From assembly GCF_003121985.1 (NCBI RefSeq), contig NZ_QEWP01000005.1, positions 124,001-188,000 of the forward strand: a stretch of DNA of 64,000 nucleotides. The letters run 5' to 3'. Shown piece by piece: positions 17,395 to 26,127 of the stretch (position 1 is the first letter of the stretch; each line of letters begins with the position of its first letter). The position numbers and the translations under genes were made by a program. The notes below the pieces were generated by a model. The model was not told where the DNA came from. It saw only the letters and a list, made by a program, of their open reading frames with translations, and did not search any database. Source of the DNA: Marinilabilia rubra. GTDB taxonomy: Bacteria > Bacteroidota > Bacteroidia > Bacteroidales > Marinilabiliaceae.

Positions 17395-17579
17395 TAGTTC
17401 AGGTCTGTTTGATTAAGTTGTACTGATTTTAGCTTAAATCTAGAACTAAAAAAGATGAGGAGAAAGAAAATTTTTACCAAAAGGGCTATACTTTAGATTA
17501 ATGAAGGATGTTGCGATAATTTTTTATTGATGGTATAAATTTCCCAAAATTCTCCCACATTAGGTATAACAAATAAAAA

Positions 17580-17606
17580 ACCCCGCCGGCAAAAAACCAA
17601 CAGGGT
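17580..17606 (-). terminator. Terminator on the minus strand downstream of the dsbD-like gene
   Basis: Read on the minus strand, ACCCTGTTGG pairs with CCGGCGGGGT (10 bp with three G-U pairs) around a 7-nt loop and is followed by TTTTTTATTT. It lies about 260 bp beyond the dsbD-like stop, with repeat B copy 1 between them. Confidence 0.65.
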
Positions 17607-17685
17607 ACATGATTTATTTAGAGTTACTGAAAATCGCAATAATAAAGGAATTTTAAATGATTAAAACTACTAAATATGGCTCAGA

Positions 17686-17847
17686 TGCAAGGGTATTTTA
17701 CAACACAAACTGTTTTCCTTACACCTATCAACAAAATAATGTTAATCAAAAGAACAAAATTGCTTTCACTGATAAGAATTTGGCACATTTTGAAATGCAT
17801 TGCATTTGGCGAACTGCAAGTTCTGCCCTTTTGACTTTTTCATCAGG
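17686..17847 (+). repeat. Dispersed repeat family B, copy 1
   Basis: It shares its start (TGCAAGG.TATT), middle (TAATCAAAAGAA.AAAATT) and end (CTTTTGACTTTTTCA.CAG) with 28547-28711, at the same spacing, while the rest has diverged. A small open frame runs through it but the two copies do not keep a common protein, so I do not call a gene. The remainder of the 17395-17868 gap holds only the terminator at 17580. Confidence 0.55.
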
Positions 17848-17868
17848 TTTTATTTAAAATTTTTATTG

Positions 17869-19875
17869 CTATTTATTTTCAAACTTTTCAAGTCCTGATT
17901 TCAGCCATTCAATGTAAGCATCTACATCGGTATTGTATCCTCGCTCTTCAACAAGCTTCTCTTCATCATGACCTAAAATCACATAGTGCGGCTGACTATT
18001 TCTCTGAAAACGGGAAATCTGAAAATCACTCCATTTATTACCTACGGTCCGGATCTTCTTCCCGGTTACGGGAGAAACATATTGCTCACCTTCGGGCAGT
18101 TCCTGCCTGAAATCAACATATAAAGATGTCAGAACATAATCATTGGCAATCATATCTTTCACTGATGGATCAGACCAAACTGCATCCTCCATTTTTCTGC
18201 AATTGGTACATCCTTTTCCTGTAAAATCCAGCAACAATGGTTTGTTTTCTTTTCTGGCATATGCCAGGGCTTTGGCGTAATCATCAAAAGCAGGAATTCC
18301 CTGCGGTCCCAAATGCATTTCTTCACTCAACGTTGCAGCTGCCCCACCCGAACCAGGGGCCTTATTACCTACCCCGTAAGGGGATTCTGCATAGTTATTA
18401 GGCGGTGGGAATCCACTGATCAGATTTACCGGAGCACCCCATAAACCGGGAATCATATAAATTGTAAATGAAAATACAACCAATCCAAGCATCATTCTTG
18501 AAACCGGCAGATGATCCATTGGGGAATCATGAGGCAGTTTTATTTTTCCCATCAGATAAAAGCCCAAGGCTCCAAAAACAGCAATCCAGATAGCAATGAA
18601 CACTTCACGCTCCAGAATATGAAGTCCCCAGACCATATCGGTAATGCTCAAAAATTTGAAAGCAAAAGCCAATTCCAAAAATCCGAGAACAACCTTTACA
18701 GAATTAAGCCACCCACCAGATTTAGGTAAAGAATTCATCCATCCCGGAAAGGCTGCAAATAAAGCGAAAGGTAAAGCCAAAGCCAATGAAAATCCAAACA
18801 TTCCAATCACCGGGGCCATTCCTCCAACAGAGGCAGCCTGAACAATTAAGGTTCCCACAATTGGTCCTGTGCAGGAGAATGAAACCAGTGCCAATGTAAA
18901 GGCCATAAAGAAAATCCCAATAAGGCCTCCTTTATCAGCGCCCTTATCAGCAGCACTAATCCAGGAATTAGGCAAAACTATTTCGAACGCACCAAAGAAG
19001 GAAATGGCAAAAACAATCAGCAAGGCAGCAAAAAACAGGTTGAACCAGGGATTCGTTGACAAGGCATTCAATGCATCAGCACCAAAAACGGCAGTAACCA
19101 CTGTCCCGAGAATAACATAAATCACAATGATAGAGATACCATAGACTATGGCATTCCTAAACCCGATTGCTTTTGTCTTGCTTTGTTTTGTAAAGAAACT
19201 CACCGTCATGGGAATCATTGGAAAAACACAGGGTGTCAGTAAAGCTGCAAATCCTCCTAAAAAGGCAAGCCAAAATATGGTCCAGTTACTTTTGGCATCC
19301 TCCTCGTTTGAAGGCTCAGATTCAGTTATATCTTCATTTTGGGTTAAACCCTTATCAATTGGCTTGGAGACCTCTTCAACCACCTCTTTTTCATTCTCCT
19401 GAGAAACAGCCGACTGCTCACCAATTGGCAAGGAAAAATCAACCCGATCCGGAGGCAAACACTGTTCGTCATCACAAGCCATAAACTCCACATAACCCTC
19501 TATAAGAGAAACATCTTTTGATTTCAGCTCCACAGGCAGAATTAACCTCGCACTATTGGAAAACCATGACAATTCCATCCCAAAGGCTTCGTCGAATTGT
19601 AATTCAGGTTCTGGTTGCTGTTTTATATCACCTGCCCGAGTGTACAAATCGGAATCTACCAAATTTAAGGAAGTAGGAATTGGCCCGCCCTCCGGAAGAG
19701 TGGCAGAATACAAATGCCATGTTGGATCAATAGTGGCATCGGCAACTATCTCAACATGATTTTCTGAGATTTCATTAAGCGAAAACTCCCATTTAACGGG
19801 TTCCAGTATTTGACCGCTGGCGGCTATGCCATTCAAAAGAACGGCAAGGAAAAATAAAAAACTAACTTTTTTCAT
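17869..19875 (-). CDS. DsbD-like thiol:disulfide interchange protein
   Basis: A 668-residue inner membrane protein that should carry electrons from cytoplasmic thioredoxin to the periplasm. Order: signal peptide (1-21), periplasmic DsbD-N/DsbC-like domain (to about 165, with FMACDDEQCLPP), an acidic linker, a CcdA/DsbD transmembrane domain of eight helices with the paired cysteines in LTPCVFPMIPMTVSF and SFSCTGPIVGTL, and a C-terminal thioredoxin-like domain with the CxxC motif GKGCTNCRKM. It stands alone. Likely clients are periplasmic disulfides and cytochrome c maturation. Confidence 0.93.
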   Translation of the reverse strand: MKKVSFLFFLAVLLNGIAASGQILEPVKWEFSLNEISENHVEIVADATIDPTWHLYSATLPEGGPIPTSLNLVDSDLYTRAGDIKQQPEPELQFDEAFGMELSWFSNSARLILPVELKSKDVSLIEGYVEFMACDDEQCLPPDRVDFSLPIGEQSAVSQENEKEVVEEVSKPIDKGLTQNEDITESEPSNEEDAKSNWTIFWLAFLGGFAALLTPCVFPMIPMTVSFFTKQSKTKAIGFRNAIVYGISIIVIYVILGTVVTAVFGADALNALSTNPWFNLFFAALLIVFAISFFGAFEIVLPNSWISAADKGADKGGLIGIFFMAFTLALVSFSCTGPIVGTLIVQAASVGGMAPVIGMFGFSLALALPFALFAAFPGWMNSLPKSGGWLNSVKVVLGFLELAFAFKFLSITDMVWGLHILEREVFIAIWIAVFGALGFYLMGKIKLPHDSPMDHLPVSRMMLGLVVFSFTIYMIPGLWGAPVNLISGFPPPNNYAESPYGVGNKAPGSGGAAATLSEEMHLGPQGIPAFDDYAKALAYARKENKPLLLDFTGKGCTNCRKMEDAVWSDPSVKDMIANDYVLTSLYVDFRQELPEGEQYVSPVTGKKIRTVGNKWSDFQISRFQRNSQPHYVILGHDEEKLVEERGYNTDVDAYIEWLKSGLEKFENK

Positions 19876-20117
19876 TACAATAAAACGTTTATTTTGCTAC
19901 CTCTTCAAAAGAAACCAGGCAATTCTTATTTAAATTTTTATTCAAAACACATCAAACTTCAATCTGCTTTTTATAAAGTTTTGAAAATACCAAATATTTT
20001 CAAAACCACAATCCTGATACAAAATACTTAAACCAACCGACAGGCTATCAACTTAAACAAAACCAACTAAATGGAACATTTAAGTCTCAAGATCATCTGG
20101 AAACTGTTTAAATTTTG

Positions 20118-20247
20118 TTTTTGGAAGATGTTTTTGAAGAATTGAGTTCTTAGACAAGTCAAAATTGACACGAATAGCAACGCTATTTAAGGATATTTTG
20201 ACGAAGTATAAGAGCCCAAGACCAGAAAACATCCCAAAGGATAAAAC
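20118..20247 (+). repeat. Dispersed repeat family C, copy 2
   Basis: Homologous to 1374-1505. Beside the coding-like frame (see copy 1), the sequence can fold: GTCAAAAT pairs with ATTTTGAC and, inside it, AATAGC pairs with GCTATT. The outer stem is partly kept in copy 1 (TCAAAA...TTTTGA) but the inner one is not. The rest of the 19876-20448 gap shows nothing apart from the terminator at 20373. Confidence 0.6.
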
Positions 20248-20372
20248 TTAAAAAGTTTCTTAGTTAATAATTTATCCACTCAAAACAATAACGCATTTTC
20301 CTGTCCCGTGTTCGACCGACAAAAATCACACTTCCCTACATATTTACATTAATAAATATTTTGTGGTAAAAA

Positions 20373-20409
20373 AATTGCCTTAAACTTCCATGTGAAGGAT
20401 AAAGCAATT
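20373..20409 (-). terminator. Terminator of the KAS III gene
   Basis: On the minus strand AATTGCTTTATCCTTC pairs with GAAGTTTAAGGCAATT (with bulges) around ACATG and is followed by a T run, 40 bp after the stop codon. Confidence 0.75.
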
Positions 20410-20448
20410 CTATTTTTTATATACCCGCATCAAAAAGCGAGCCATTTT

Positions 20449-21531
20449 TTAAGGCATTTTATACACAATGGCATTAATATTCATACCAGCACCAACCGAT
20501 GTAAAAACAAAATGATCGCCCGGGTGCAAATGATGACTCTCCAGTTCTTTATTAATCAGCAAATCAAACAAAACAGGAACAGTTGCCACCGAATTATTCC
20601 CTAAATCCCCTATAGTGAGAGGCATCACATTTTCAGGCACCTGACGAAGACCATAAAGTTTAAACAAACGAGCCAATATGGCATGGTCCATTTTGGCATT
20701 GGCCTGATGAATTAACACTTTCTTTATGTCAGAAATATCAACGCCCGCATTTTCCATGCATTTTTTCACCGTTGCAGGAACTGTATGAAGGGCGTATTCG
20801 TAGACTTTACGTCCATTCATTTTCAAAAACTGATCTTTGGGATCAACCTCCTTATTGTAAGAGGGTCCCATTTTTAAAAGAAAAGCATTCTTGGCAGTAT
20901 CGGTTCTGGAAATATGAGACAAAATACCAACCGGTTCTTCACTTTCAGCAGCTTCTAAAACAACAGCTCCGGCACCATCGGAATAAATCATGCTGTCAAT
21001 GTCATGCAGGTCAGAGACGCGAGACAGAGTTTCGGCTCCAATTACCAGAATTTTCTTTGCAGCACCCGATTTAATATAAAAATCTGCCTGAATCAGGGCC
21101 TGGACCCACCCGGGGCAGCCAAAAAGAATATCGTAGGCTACACAATAAGGATTTTCTATTTTGAGCTTATACTTAACCTTGGAGGCAAGCGAGGGAAGAA
21201 TGTCGGTACGCATAGTTTCTTTACTGACATCCCCGAAATTGTGGGCAACAATGATATAATCGAGACTTTCGGCATCAATTCCGGAAGAATCAATGGCCTT
21301 TTGTCCTGCAAAAGCAGCAATATCTGAAGTAACAAGCTCATCATCCACATATCTACGCTGCTCTATCTCGGTAATTTCCCTGAACTTATCAACAATCACC
21401 TGATTAGGTTTTGTCATTTGTTCCCCTGAAGGAGAATAAAATTTATGCTCAAGAAAATCTGCATTCTCCACAACTTTGGGTGGCAAGTAGGATCCCGACC
21501 CTTTTATTACCGAATAAATTTGCTTTGTCAT
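20449..21531 (-). CDS. 3-oxoacyl-ACP synthase III family protein (FabH-like)
   Basis: A 360-residue thiolase-fold condensing enzyme. The KAS III triad can be placed at Cys139 (LFGCPGW), His275 (IHQANAKMDHA) and Asn312 (GDLGNNSVATVPV). The glycine-rich GAGMNINAIVY end is typical. It carries longer insertions than housekeeping FabH (about 320 residues) and lacks fab neighbours, so it may start a special fatty acid, lipid or polyketide-like product rather than bulk synthesis. It is transcribed alone; a terminator follows. Confidence 0.88.
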   Translation of the reverse strand: MTKQIYSVIKGSGSYLPPKVVENADFLEHKFYSPSGEQMTKPNQVIVDKFREITEIEQRRYVDDELVTSDIAAFAGQKAIDSSGIDAESLDYIIVAHNFGDVSKETMRTDILPSLASKVKYKLKIENPYCVAYDILFGCPGWVQALIQADFYIKSGAAKKILVIGAETLSRVSDLHDIDSMIYSDGAGAVVLEAAESEEPVGILSHISRTDTAKNAFLLKMGPSYNKEVDPKDQFLKMNGRKVYEYALHTVPATVKKCMENAGVDISDIKKVLIHQANAKMDHAILARLFKLYGLRQVPENVMPLTIGDLGNNSVATVPVLFDLLINKELESHHLHPGDHFVFTSVGAGMNINAIVYKMP

Positions 21532-21805
21532 AACTTTTGAAAATTGTAAAAAACGATTCGCAAAGGAACAAAATTTTTAAATATCCATCACAAAAAGCGA
21601 ATTTCGTTTATCCCACACTCATTCCATTCACCACATTTTAACCACAAACAAAGAGACACAGTTAATATGGAATTCAAAAATATAAAAAATCCAGAACAAA
21701 AAGACTTATTCCTGTTTTATATTAGATCTCAGAAAGGTACCCCTATTAACTAAGGAAACCTACCCGCTTTAAGTTCAAAAAAGGGAATGATTTTTTGAAA
21801 GACTA
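21532..21805. other. Intergenic, no feature seen before the tRNA promoter
   Basis: AT-rich spacer between the divergent KAS III gene and tRNA-Leu. I see no repeat copy, hairpin or open frame worth reporting here. Confidence 0.6.
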
Positions 21806-21836
21806 TTGTGAGATAGTTCCTAAAAACCTATATTTG
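21806..21836 (+). promoter_or_regulatory. Promoter of tRNA-Leu (TTG-N20-TATATTTG)
   Basis: TTG at 21806-21808 and TATATTTG at 21829-21836 are 20 bp apart, the Bacteroidota -33/-7 arrangement; the tRNA begins 25 bp further on. The tRNA-Val promoter at 42973-43003 has identical boxes and spacing. Confidence 0.8.
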
Positions 21837-21861
21837 CACCCGCATAAAGGATATCAAATCC

Positions 21862-21946
21862 GCCCGGATGGTGGAATTGGTAGACACGCTGGACTTAAAA
21901 TCCAGTGGCCATTGCGGCTGTGCGGGTTCAAGTCCCGCTCCGGGTA
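21862..21946 (+). tRNA. tRNA-Leu (anticodon TAA)
   Basis: An 85-nt class II tRNA. Acceptor GCCCGGA pairs with TCCGGGT; the D-arm holds GGTAGACACGC, the anticodon stem CTGGA/TCCAG encloses CTTAAAA (anticodon TAA), a variable arm follows (GGCCATTGCGGCTGT region), and the T-arm is GCGGGTTCAAGTCCCGC. CCA is not encoded: the gene continues CAAA after the discriminator A. Confidence 0.97.
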
Positions 21947-21947
21947 C

Positions 21948-21983
21948 AAAAAAGCCTCTGCAAATTTTGCAGAGGCTTTTTTT
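21948..21983. terminator. Bidirectional terminator between tRNA-Leu and mutS
   Basis: A perfect GCCTCTGC / GCAGAGGC stem with A-run on the left and T-run on the right, so it works for tRNA-Leu (plus) and for mutS (minus). Confidence 0.92.
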
Positions 21984-22003
21984 ATTTCAGGACCCCGGAA
22001 ATC

Positions 22004-24625
22004 TTATTTTAATCCGGAGATCCTTTTTATCTCATTTAACTTATTCAAAGCATCTACCGGGGTGAGATTATCGATATCGAGGTTGATAATTTGGTCCCTG
22101 ATTTGTTTAAGCACAGGATCATCGAGCTGAAAAAAGCTCATTTGAAAACCTTCACGATTCTGAGCAATATCCCCGACTGGTTTTGAAATGCCACCCTGAC
22201 GATGGTTGTCCTCCAATTCCCCCAGAATTTCATTGGCCCTTTTCACAACACTGGGAGGCATTCCGGCCATACGTGCAACATGAATACCAAAACTATGCTC
22301 ACTGCCTCCCGGTACCAGTTTTCGAAGAAAAATGACTTTATTATCCACCTCTTTTACCGAGACATTGTAATTTTTACAGCGCGGATACGACTTCTCCATC
22401 TCGTTAAGCTCATGATAATGGGTCGCAAACAAGGTTTTTGCTTTAGCCCGGTTATTTTCATGAATATATTCCACTATTGACCAGGCAATGGAAATTCCGT
22501 CATAGGTACTGGTTCCGCGCCCCAGCTCATCAAACAAGACCAGACTCCGGGATGACAAGTTGTTTAGAATGCTCGAAGCCTCATTCATCTCCACCATAAA
22601 AGTAGATTCGCCCAAAGAAATATTATCAGAAGCACCAACGCGGGTAAATATTTTATCAACCACGCCTATCGTGGCACTTTCAGCAGGCACAAAACTTCCC
22701 ACCTGAGAAAGTAGGACGATCAGTGCTGTTTGACGCAAAAGAGCCGATTTACCAGCCATATTAGGACCGGTAATAATAATAATTTGCTGCTTTTCACTAT
22801 CCAGATAAACATCATTTGGAACATACTCCTCCCCCACGGGCAATTGTTTTTCAATAACAGGATGACGTCCGGCTTTTATGTCAATATCCTCACCTTCAGT
22901 CACAACAGGTCGAACATAATTATTCTCAGCAGCCAAAGAAGAAAAACCAATCAGGCAATCCAGCTTAGCCAAAAGATTGGAATTAAGTTGAATGGCCGGA
23001 ATAAATTCTGAAAGAGCAGAAACCAGGGCATTGTAAAGCTCTGCCTCAAGCACATAGATTCGCTCCTCTGCACCAAGAATTTTTCCTTCATACTCTTTAA
23101 GTTCCTCTGTAATGTATCGCTCGGCATTAACAAGAGTTTGTTTCCGAATCCAATCGTCGGGCACTTTATCTTTATGGGTATTTCTGACTTCTATATAATA
23201 CCCGAAAACATTGTTAAAACTGATTTTCAGACTTGGAATACCCGTTCGTTCAATCTCCCTCTTTTGCAAATCGTTGAGATAGTCCTTCCCTGAAAAGGCA
23301 ATATTTCTCAAATCATCCAGTTCTTTGGACACACCGTCCCGAATAACATTACCTTTATTGATATTATTCGGAGGATCGGTATCTATCTCCTTTTCAATGC
23401 GATCCTTTATGGTAGCACAAGCATTCAACTGATCTCCAATATGATTCAGAACTTCATTATCAGCATTCAGACATAATTCCTTAATAGGCACAACGCTGGA
23501 AAGAGCATTGTACATTTGCCGAATCTCGCGCGGAGTAATTCGCCCTGCAGCGACCTTGGAAACTAAACGCTCCAGGTCTCCCACCGGCCGAAGATGGGCC
23601 TCTAAATCCATTTTTAGCTGAGGCTCTTTAAAAAAGTGTTCAACCACCGATTGACGGTCCTGAATGGGCTGAACATCCTTTAATGGCAAGGCCACCCAAC
23701 GTTTAAGAAGTCTGCTCCCCATCGGGGTTATTGATCGATCAATTATATCAATTAATGACCGACCTCCTTCATTTACAGGAGCAAAAATCTCAAGATTACG
23801 AATGGTAAACCGATCCAACCATACGTATTTATCTTCATCAATTCGGGATAAACTGGAAATATGCCTGACCTGATGATGCTGAGTAAGATCCAGGTAGTGC
23901 ATAATAGCACCAGCTGCCACAACACCCAGCTTCATACGTTCAACCCCAAAACCTTTTAACGACTTGGTTTGAAAATGCTTCAGGAGCCTGTCTTTAGCCG
24001 ATTCTTCAGTAAAGATCCAGTCATCCAGACCATAGGTGTAATGTCCGGGACCAAAAAGCTCTGAAAAAGTTCCCTTTTTATTCTTCTCAAACAGAACTTC
24101 CTTCGGTTTAAAACCTGAGATAAGCTTTTCGATGTGATCGAACGGCCCTTCTGCAGTTAAAAACTCACCGGTAGAAATATCCAGAAAAGCGACTCCTCCG
24201 TTTTTATGATCCAAATGCACGGCAGCGAGAAAATTATTTTCACGATGTTCCAGAATGTTATCATTTATAGCCACCCCGGGGGTCACCAATTCTGTAACAC
24301 CGCGTTTAACGATCTTCTTGGTCATCTTCGGATCTTCCAATTGATCACAAACGGCCACCCTTTCTCCTGCTCTCACTAATTTTGGAAGATAGGTATCAAG
24401 TGCATGGTGCGGAAAACCGGCCAACTCGATTGAGGAAGCAGAGCCATTGGCCCTCTTTGTAAGTGTGATACCTAATATTTCAGCAGCCTTAACCGCATCT
24501 TCTGAAAAAGTCTCGTAGAAATCGCCAACACGAAACAACAAAATAGCATCAGGATATTTTCCCTTGATACTGTAATATTGCTTCATCAGGGGCGTTTGAA
24601 CAACAGATGTCTTTGATTTAGCCAA
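22004..24625 (-). CDS. mutS: DNA mismatch repair protein MutS
   Basis: An 873-residue MutS. The mismatch-reading GDFYETF (Phe-x-Glu) is near residue 33 in domain I; Walker A is [14 protein letters not shown], Walker B is [14 protein letters not shown], and ATHYHEL follows. All domains and the C-terminal dimerisation helix region are present. It binds mismatches and recruits MutL. It is transcribed alone and ends at the shared terminator next to tRNA-Leu. Confidence 0.98.
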   Translation of the reverse strand: MAKSKTSVVQTPLMKQYYSIKGKYPDAILLFRVGDFYETFSEDAVKAAEILGITLTKRANGSASSIELAGFPHHALDTYLPKLVRAGERVAVCDQLEDPKMTKKIVKRGVTELVTPGVAINDNILEHRENNFLAAVHLDHKNGGVAFLDISTGEFLTAEGPFDHIEKLISGFKPKEVLFEKNKKGTFSELFGPGHYTYGLDDWIFTEESAKDRLLKHFQTKSLKGFGVERMKLGVVAAGAIMHYLDLTQHHQVRHISSLSRIDEDKYVWLDRFTIRNLEIFAPVNEGGRSLIDIIDRSITPMGSRLLKRWVALPLKDVQPIQDRQSVVEHFFKEPQLKMDLEAHLRPVGDLERLVSKVAAGRITPREIRQMYNALSSVVPIKELCLNADNEVLNHIGDQLNACATIKDRIEKEIDTDPPNNINKGNVIRDGVSKELDDLRNIAFSGKDYLNDLQKREIERTGIPSLKISFNNVFGYYIEVRNTHKDKVPDDWIRKQTLVNAERYITEELKEYEGKILGAEERIYVLEAELYNALVSALSEFIPAIQLNSNLLAKLDCLIGFSSLAAENNYVRPVVTEGEDIDIKAGRHPVIEKQLPVGEEYVPNDVYLDSEKQQIIIITGPNMAGKSALLRQTALIVLLSQVGSFVPAESATIGVVDKIFTRVGASDNISLGESTFMVEMNEASSILNNLSSRSLVLFDELGRGTSTYDGISIAWSIVEYIHENNRAKAKTLFATHYHELNEMEKSYPRCKNYNVSVKEVDNKVIFLRKLVPGGSEHSFGIHVARMAGMPPSVVKRANEILGELEDNHRQGGISKPVGDIAQNREGFQMSFFQLDDPVLKQIRDQIINLDIDNLTPVDALNKLNEIKRISGLK

Positions 24626-24887
24626 AGGGAATATTATTTTAGTGATTTTACCTTAAAAATCTTTCTCACTATTGATTCAGACAATTTTCAAAAAACCTAA
24701 ACACCTTATCTCTTAAAATCCGGCCTTTTACCTCAATAATAACAAGATGCTTATTTCTGAATGAGAACAGATTGATTTATCCAACAAAATTTTCACAAAG
24801 ATATAAAGAGAATCAAATTTGAAAGGAGAGTTATGAAAGGTTTTTCATGTTCTCCAATTTTGAAATTAGGGATTCAATTAATATTTT
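24626..24887. other. Intergenic between mutS and a small membrane gene, nothing else seen
   Basis: AT-rich sequence between divergent genes; no repeat family member or hairpin was recognised apart from the -7-like box at 24888. Confidence 0.55.
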
Positions 24888-24895
24888 TATCTTCG
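24888..24895 (+). promoter_or_regulatory. -7-like box TATCTTCG of the small membrane protein gene
   Basis: One mismatch to TAnnTTTG, 36 bp before the start codon at 24932. The same TATCTTCG variant stands upstream of nadK (1334-1341, minus). Confidence 0.4.
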
Positions 24896-24931
24896 CAATC
24901 AAATCAGAAACAGTAATCAAATTTGTGTATT

Positions 24932-25105
24932 ATGAAATATCTTCTGAAAAACCTGGGAATACTCATGATCATTGCAGCAGTTGTAATATTGGGAGTATAT
25001 GCAATGAAAGATTTCATTGACAATATCTACCTGATTATTTCATTGTTGCTATTAATTAGTGGAATCTTTGCTCATATTATTCTTAACAGACAAATAGAAG
25101 AATGA
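24932..25105 (+). CDS. Small two-helix membrane protein
   Basis: A 57-residue protein starting MKYLLKNLGILMIIAAVVIL, with two predicted membrane helices (about 7-25 and 33-52; IYLIISLLLLISGIFAHII) and a charged end (NRQIEE). I prefer the ATG at 24932 to the one three codons earlier. It has a -7-like box upstream and a good terminator downstream, so it is an independent small gene. Similar short proteins occur in Bacteroidota; the function is unknown. Confidence 0.7.
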   Translation: MKYLLKNLGILMIIAAVVILGVYAMKDFIDNIYLIISLLLLISGIFAHIILNRQIEE

Positions 25106-25134
25106 GAACAGCAATCTTCCTGAGATGAAATAAC

Positions 25135-25176
25135 AAAACGGAGTTGAAAAGAAATGGCTTTTTAATTCCGTTTTTT
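25135..25176 (+). terminator. Terminator after the small membrane protein gene
   Basis: AAAACGGA...GAAAAG pairs with CTTTTT...TCCGTTTT around AAATGG, followed by TTTTTT; about 30 bp after the stop. Confidence 0.75.
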
Positions 25177-25242
25177 ATTTTTATCCTATTGGTTGTCATT
25201 CTCATTCTTTTTTATGGGACTTAAAAGATTTTGCCCTCTTTA

Positions 25243-25962
25243 CTAAACGGCATAAATAAAATCACCTATTCTTTTACAAACAACAGGAACTTCATTTTTA
25301 CGGAAGCAGTATTCAAGGTCTGCACACCTGCCTTTGGCTTTCAAAATCCCGTAATGTCGGCCATTAGCGGCAAAAAGGCGCATATCATCCTCAACGCTAA
25401 GGTATAATTTCCGGGATGCCAAAGCAGCATCTGAGAGCAAAATATCTTTATCAACTTTTGAAATAAGGTCTGCTAAATAACCGGCACACAGAGTGTCTTC
25501 CAAAGAAAATCCCCCATCCGTTCCGGAACAAATTAATACAATATTCTCATGTAAAAGGAGAGCATTAACTGTGGATTCTGCATTCAAAAACGAAGCGATA
25601 AAAAGATCAGACGCTTTTTCTGCTCCTCTAATTGCTCTTGTGCCATTAGTTGTAGTCATTACTAAGGTCGCATCAGAAACAACCTCATTCTTCATTTCCA
25701 ACGGGCTGTTTCCATAATCAAATCCATCAATTCGATCGGTATTCCTCTCGCCGGCAAGTATGATTTTAGCATCATTTTCCATCTTGTATTTAAAGGCTTC
25801 AGAGGAGGACAGAACGGGAAACACTTTCTCAGCCCCATTATTTAAAGCAGTTACCATAACAGATGTAGCTCGCAAAACATCAACAACAACAGCTGTTTTC
25901 CCCTCAATTTTATCTTCTGACAATTCGGATGCCGAAAAAAGTACGTTTAATTTTGAAGTCAT
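25243..25962 (-). CDS. comB: 2-phosphosulfolactate phosphatase family protein (ComB)
   Basis: A 239-residue ComB-family protein. Recognisable blocks are VVVDVLRATSVMVTALNNGA, LAGERNTDRIDGFDYGNSP and TTTNGTRAI, and CSGTDGGFSLEDTLCAGYL. ComB hydrolyses 2-phosphosulfolactate to sulfolactate in coenzyme M synthesis of methanogens; in Bacteroidota no coenzyme M is made, so the true product is uncertain (sulfonate or sulfonolipid metabolism is a guess). Its start codon lies 5 bp from the end of repeat A copy 3. Confidence 0.88.
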   Translation of the reverse strand: MTSKLNVLFSASELSEDKIEGKTAVVVDVLRATSVMVTALNNGAEKVFPVLSSSEAFKYKMENDAKIILAGERNTDRIDGFDYGNSPLEMKNEVVSDATLVMTTTNGTRAIRGAEKASDLFIASFLNAESTVNALLLHENIVLICSGTDGGFSLEDTLCAGYLADLISKVDKDILLSDAALASRKLYLSVEDDMRLFAANGRHYGILKAKGRCADLEYCFRKNEVPVVCKRIGDFIYAV

Positions 25963-25967
25963 ATTTT

Positions 25968-26101
25968 CAACAGATCGTTAGATTTTTAGATACCGGCCTG
26001 ACGGCAGTCAGGTAAGATTTAAGACGAACCATGTAAGGTTAATAACCAGGGTTTTAAGAAAAACATGCATATAATTCAAAAACTGACTTACAGGCTTAAA
26101 C
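25968..26101 (+). repeat. Dispersed repeat family A, copy 3
   Basis: It starts CAACAGATCGTTAGATTTTT, five bases from the comB start codon, and holds an extra hairpin insert (CCTGAC GGCA GTCAGG at 25997-26012). The interior (TTAATAACC.GG.TTTAAG, ATAATTCAAAAACTGACTTAC) matches copy 6. The usual AACGGAGTATTG end is missing. Confidence 0.7.
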
Positions 26102-26127
26102 GAAAGCCTAAAGAAGCATTAATATTT

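Noticed and set aside
17657-17857. Small plus-strand frame of 66 codons
   Set aside because: It lies within repeat B copy 1, and the other copy does not preserve a related protein.
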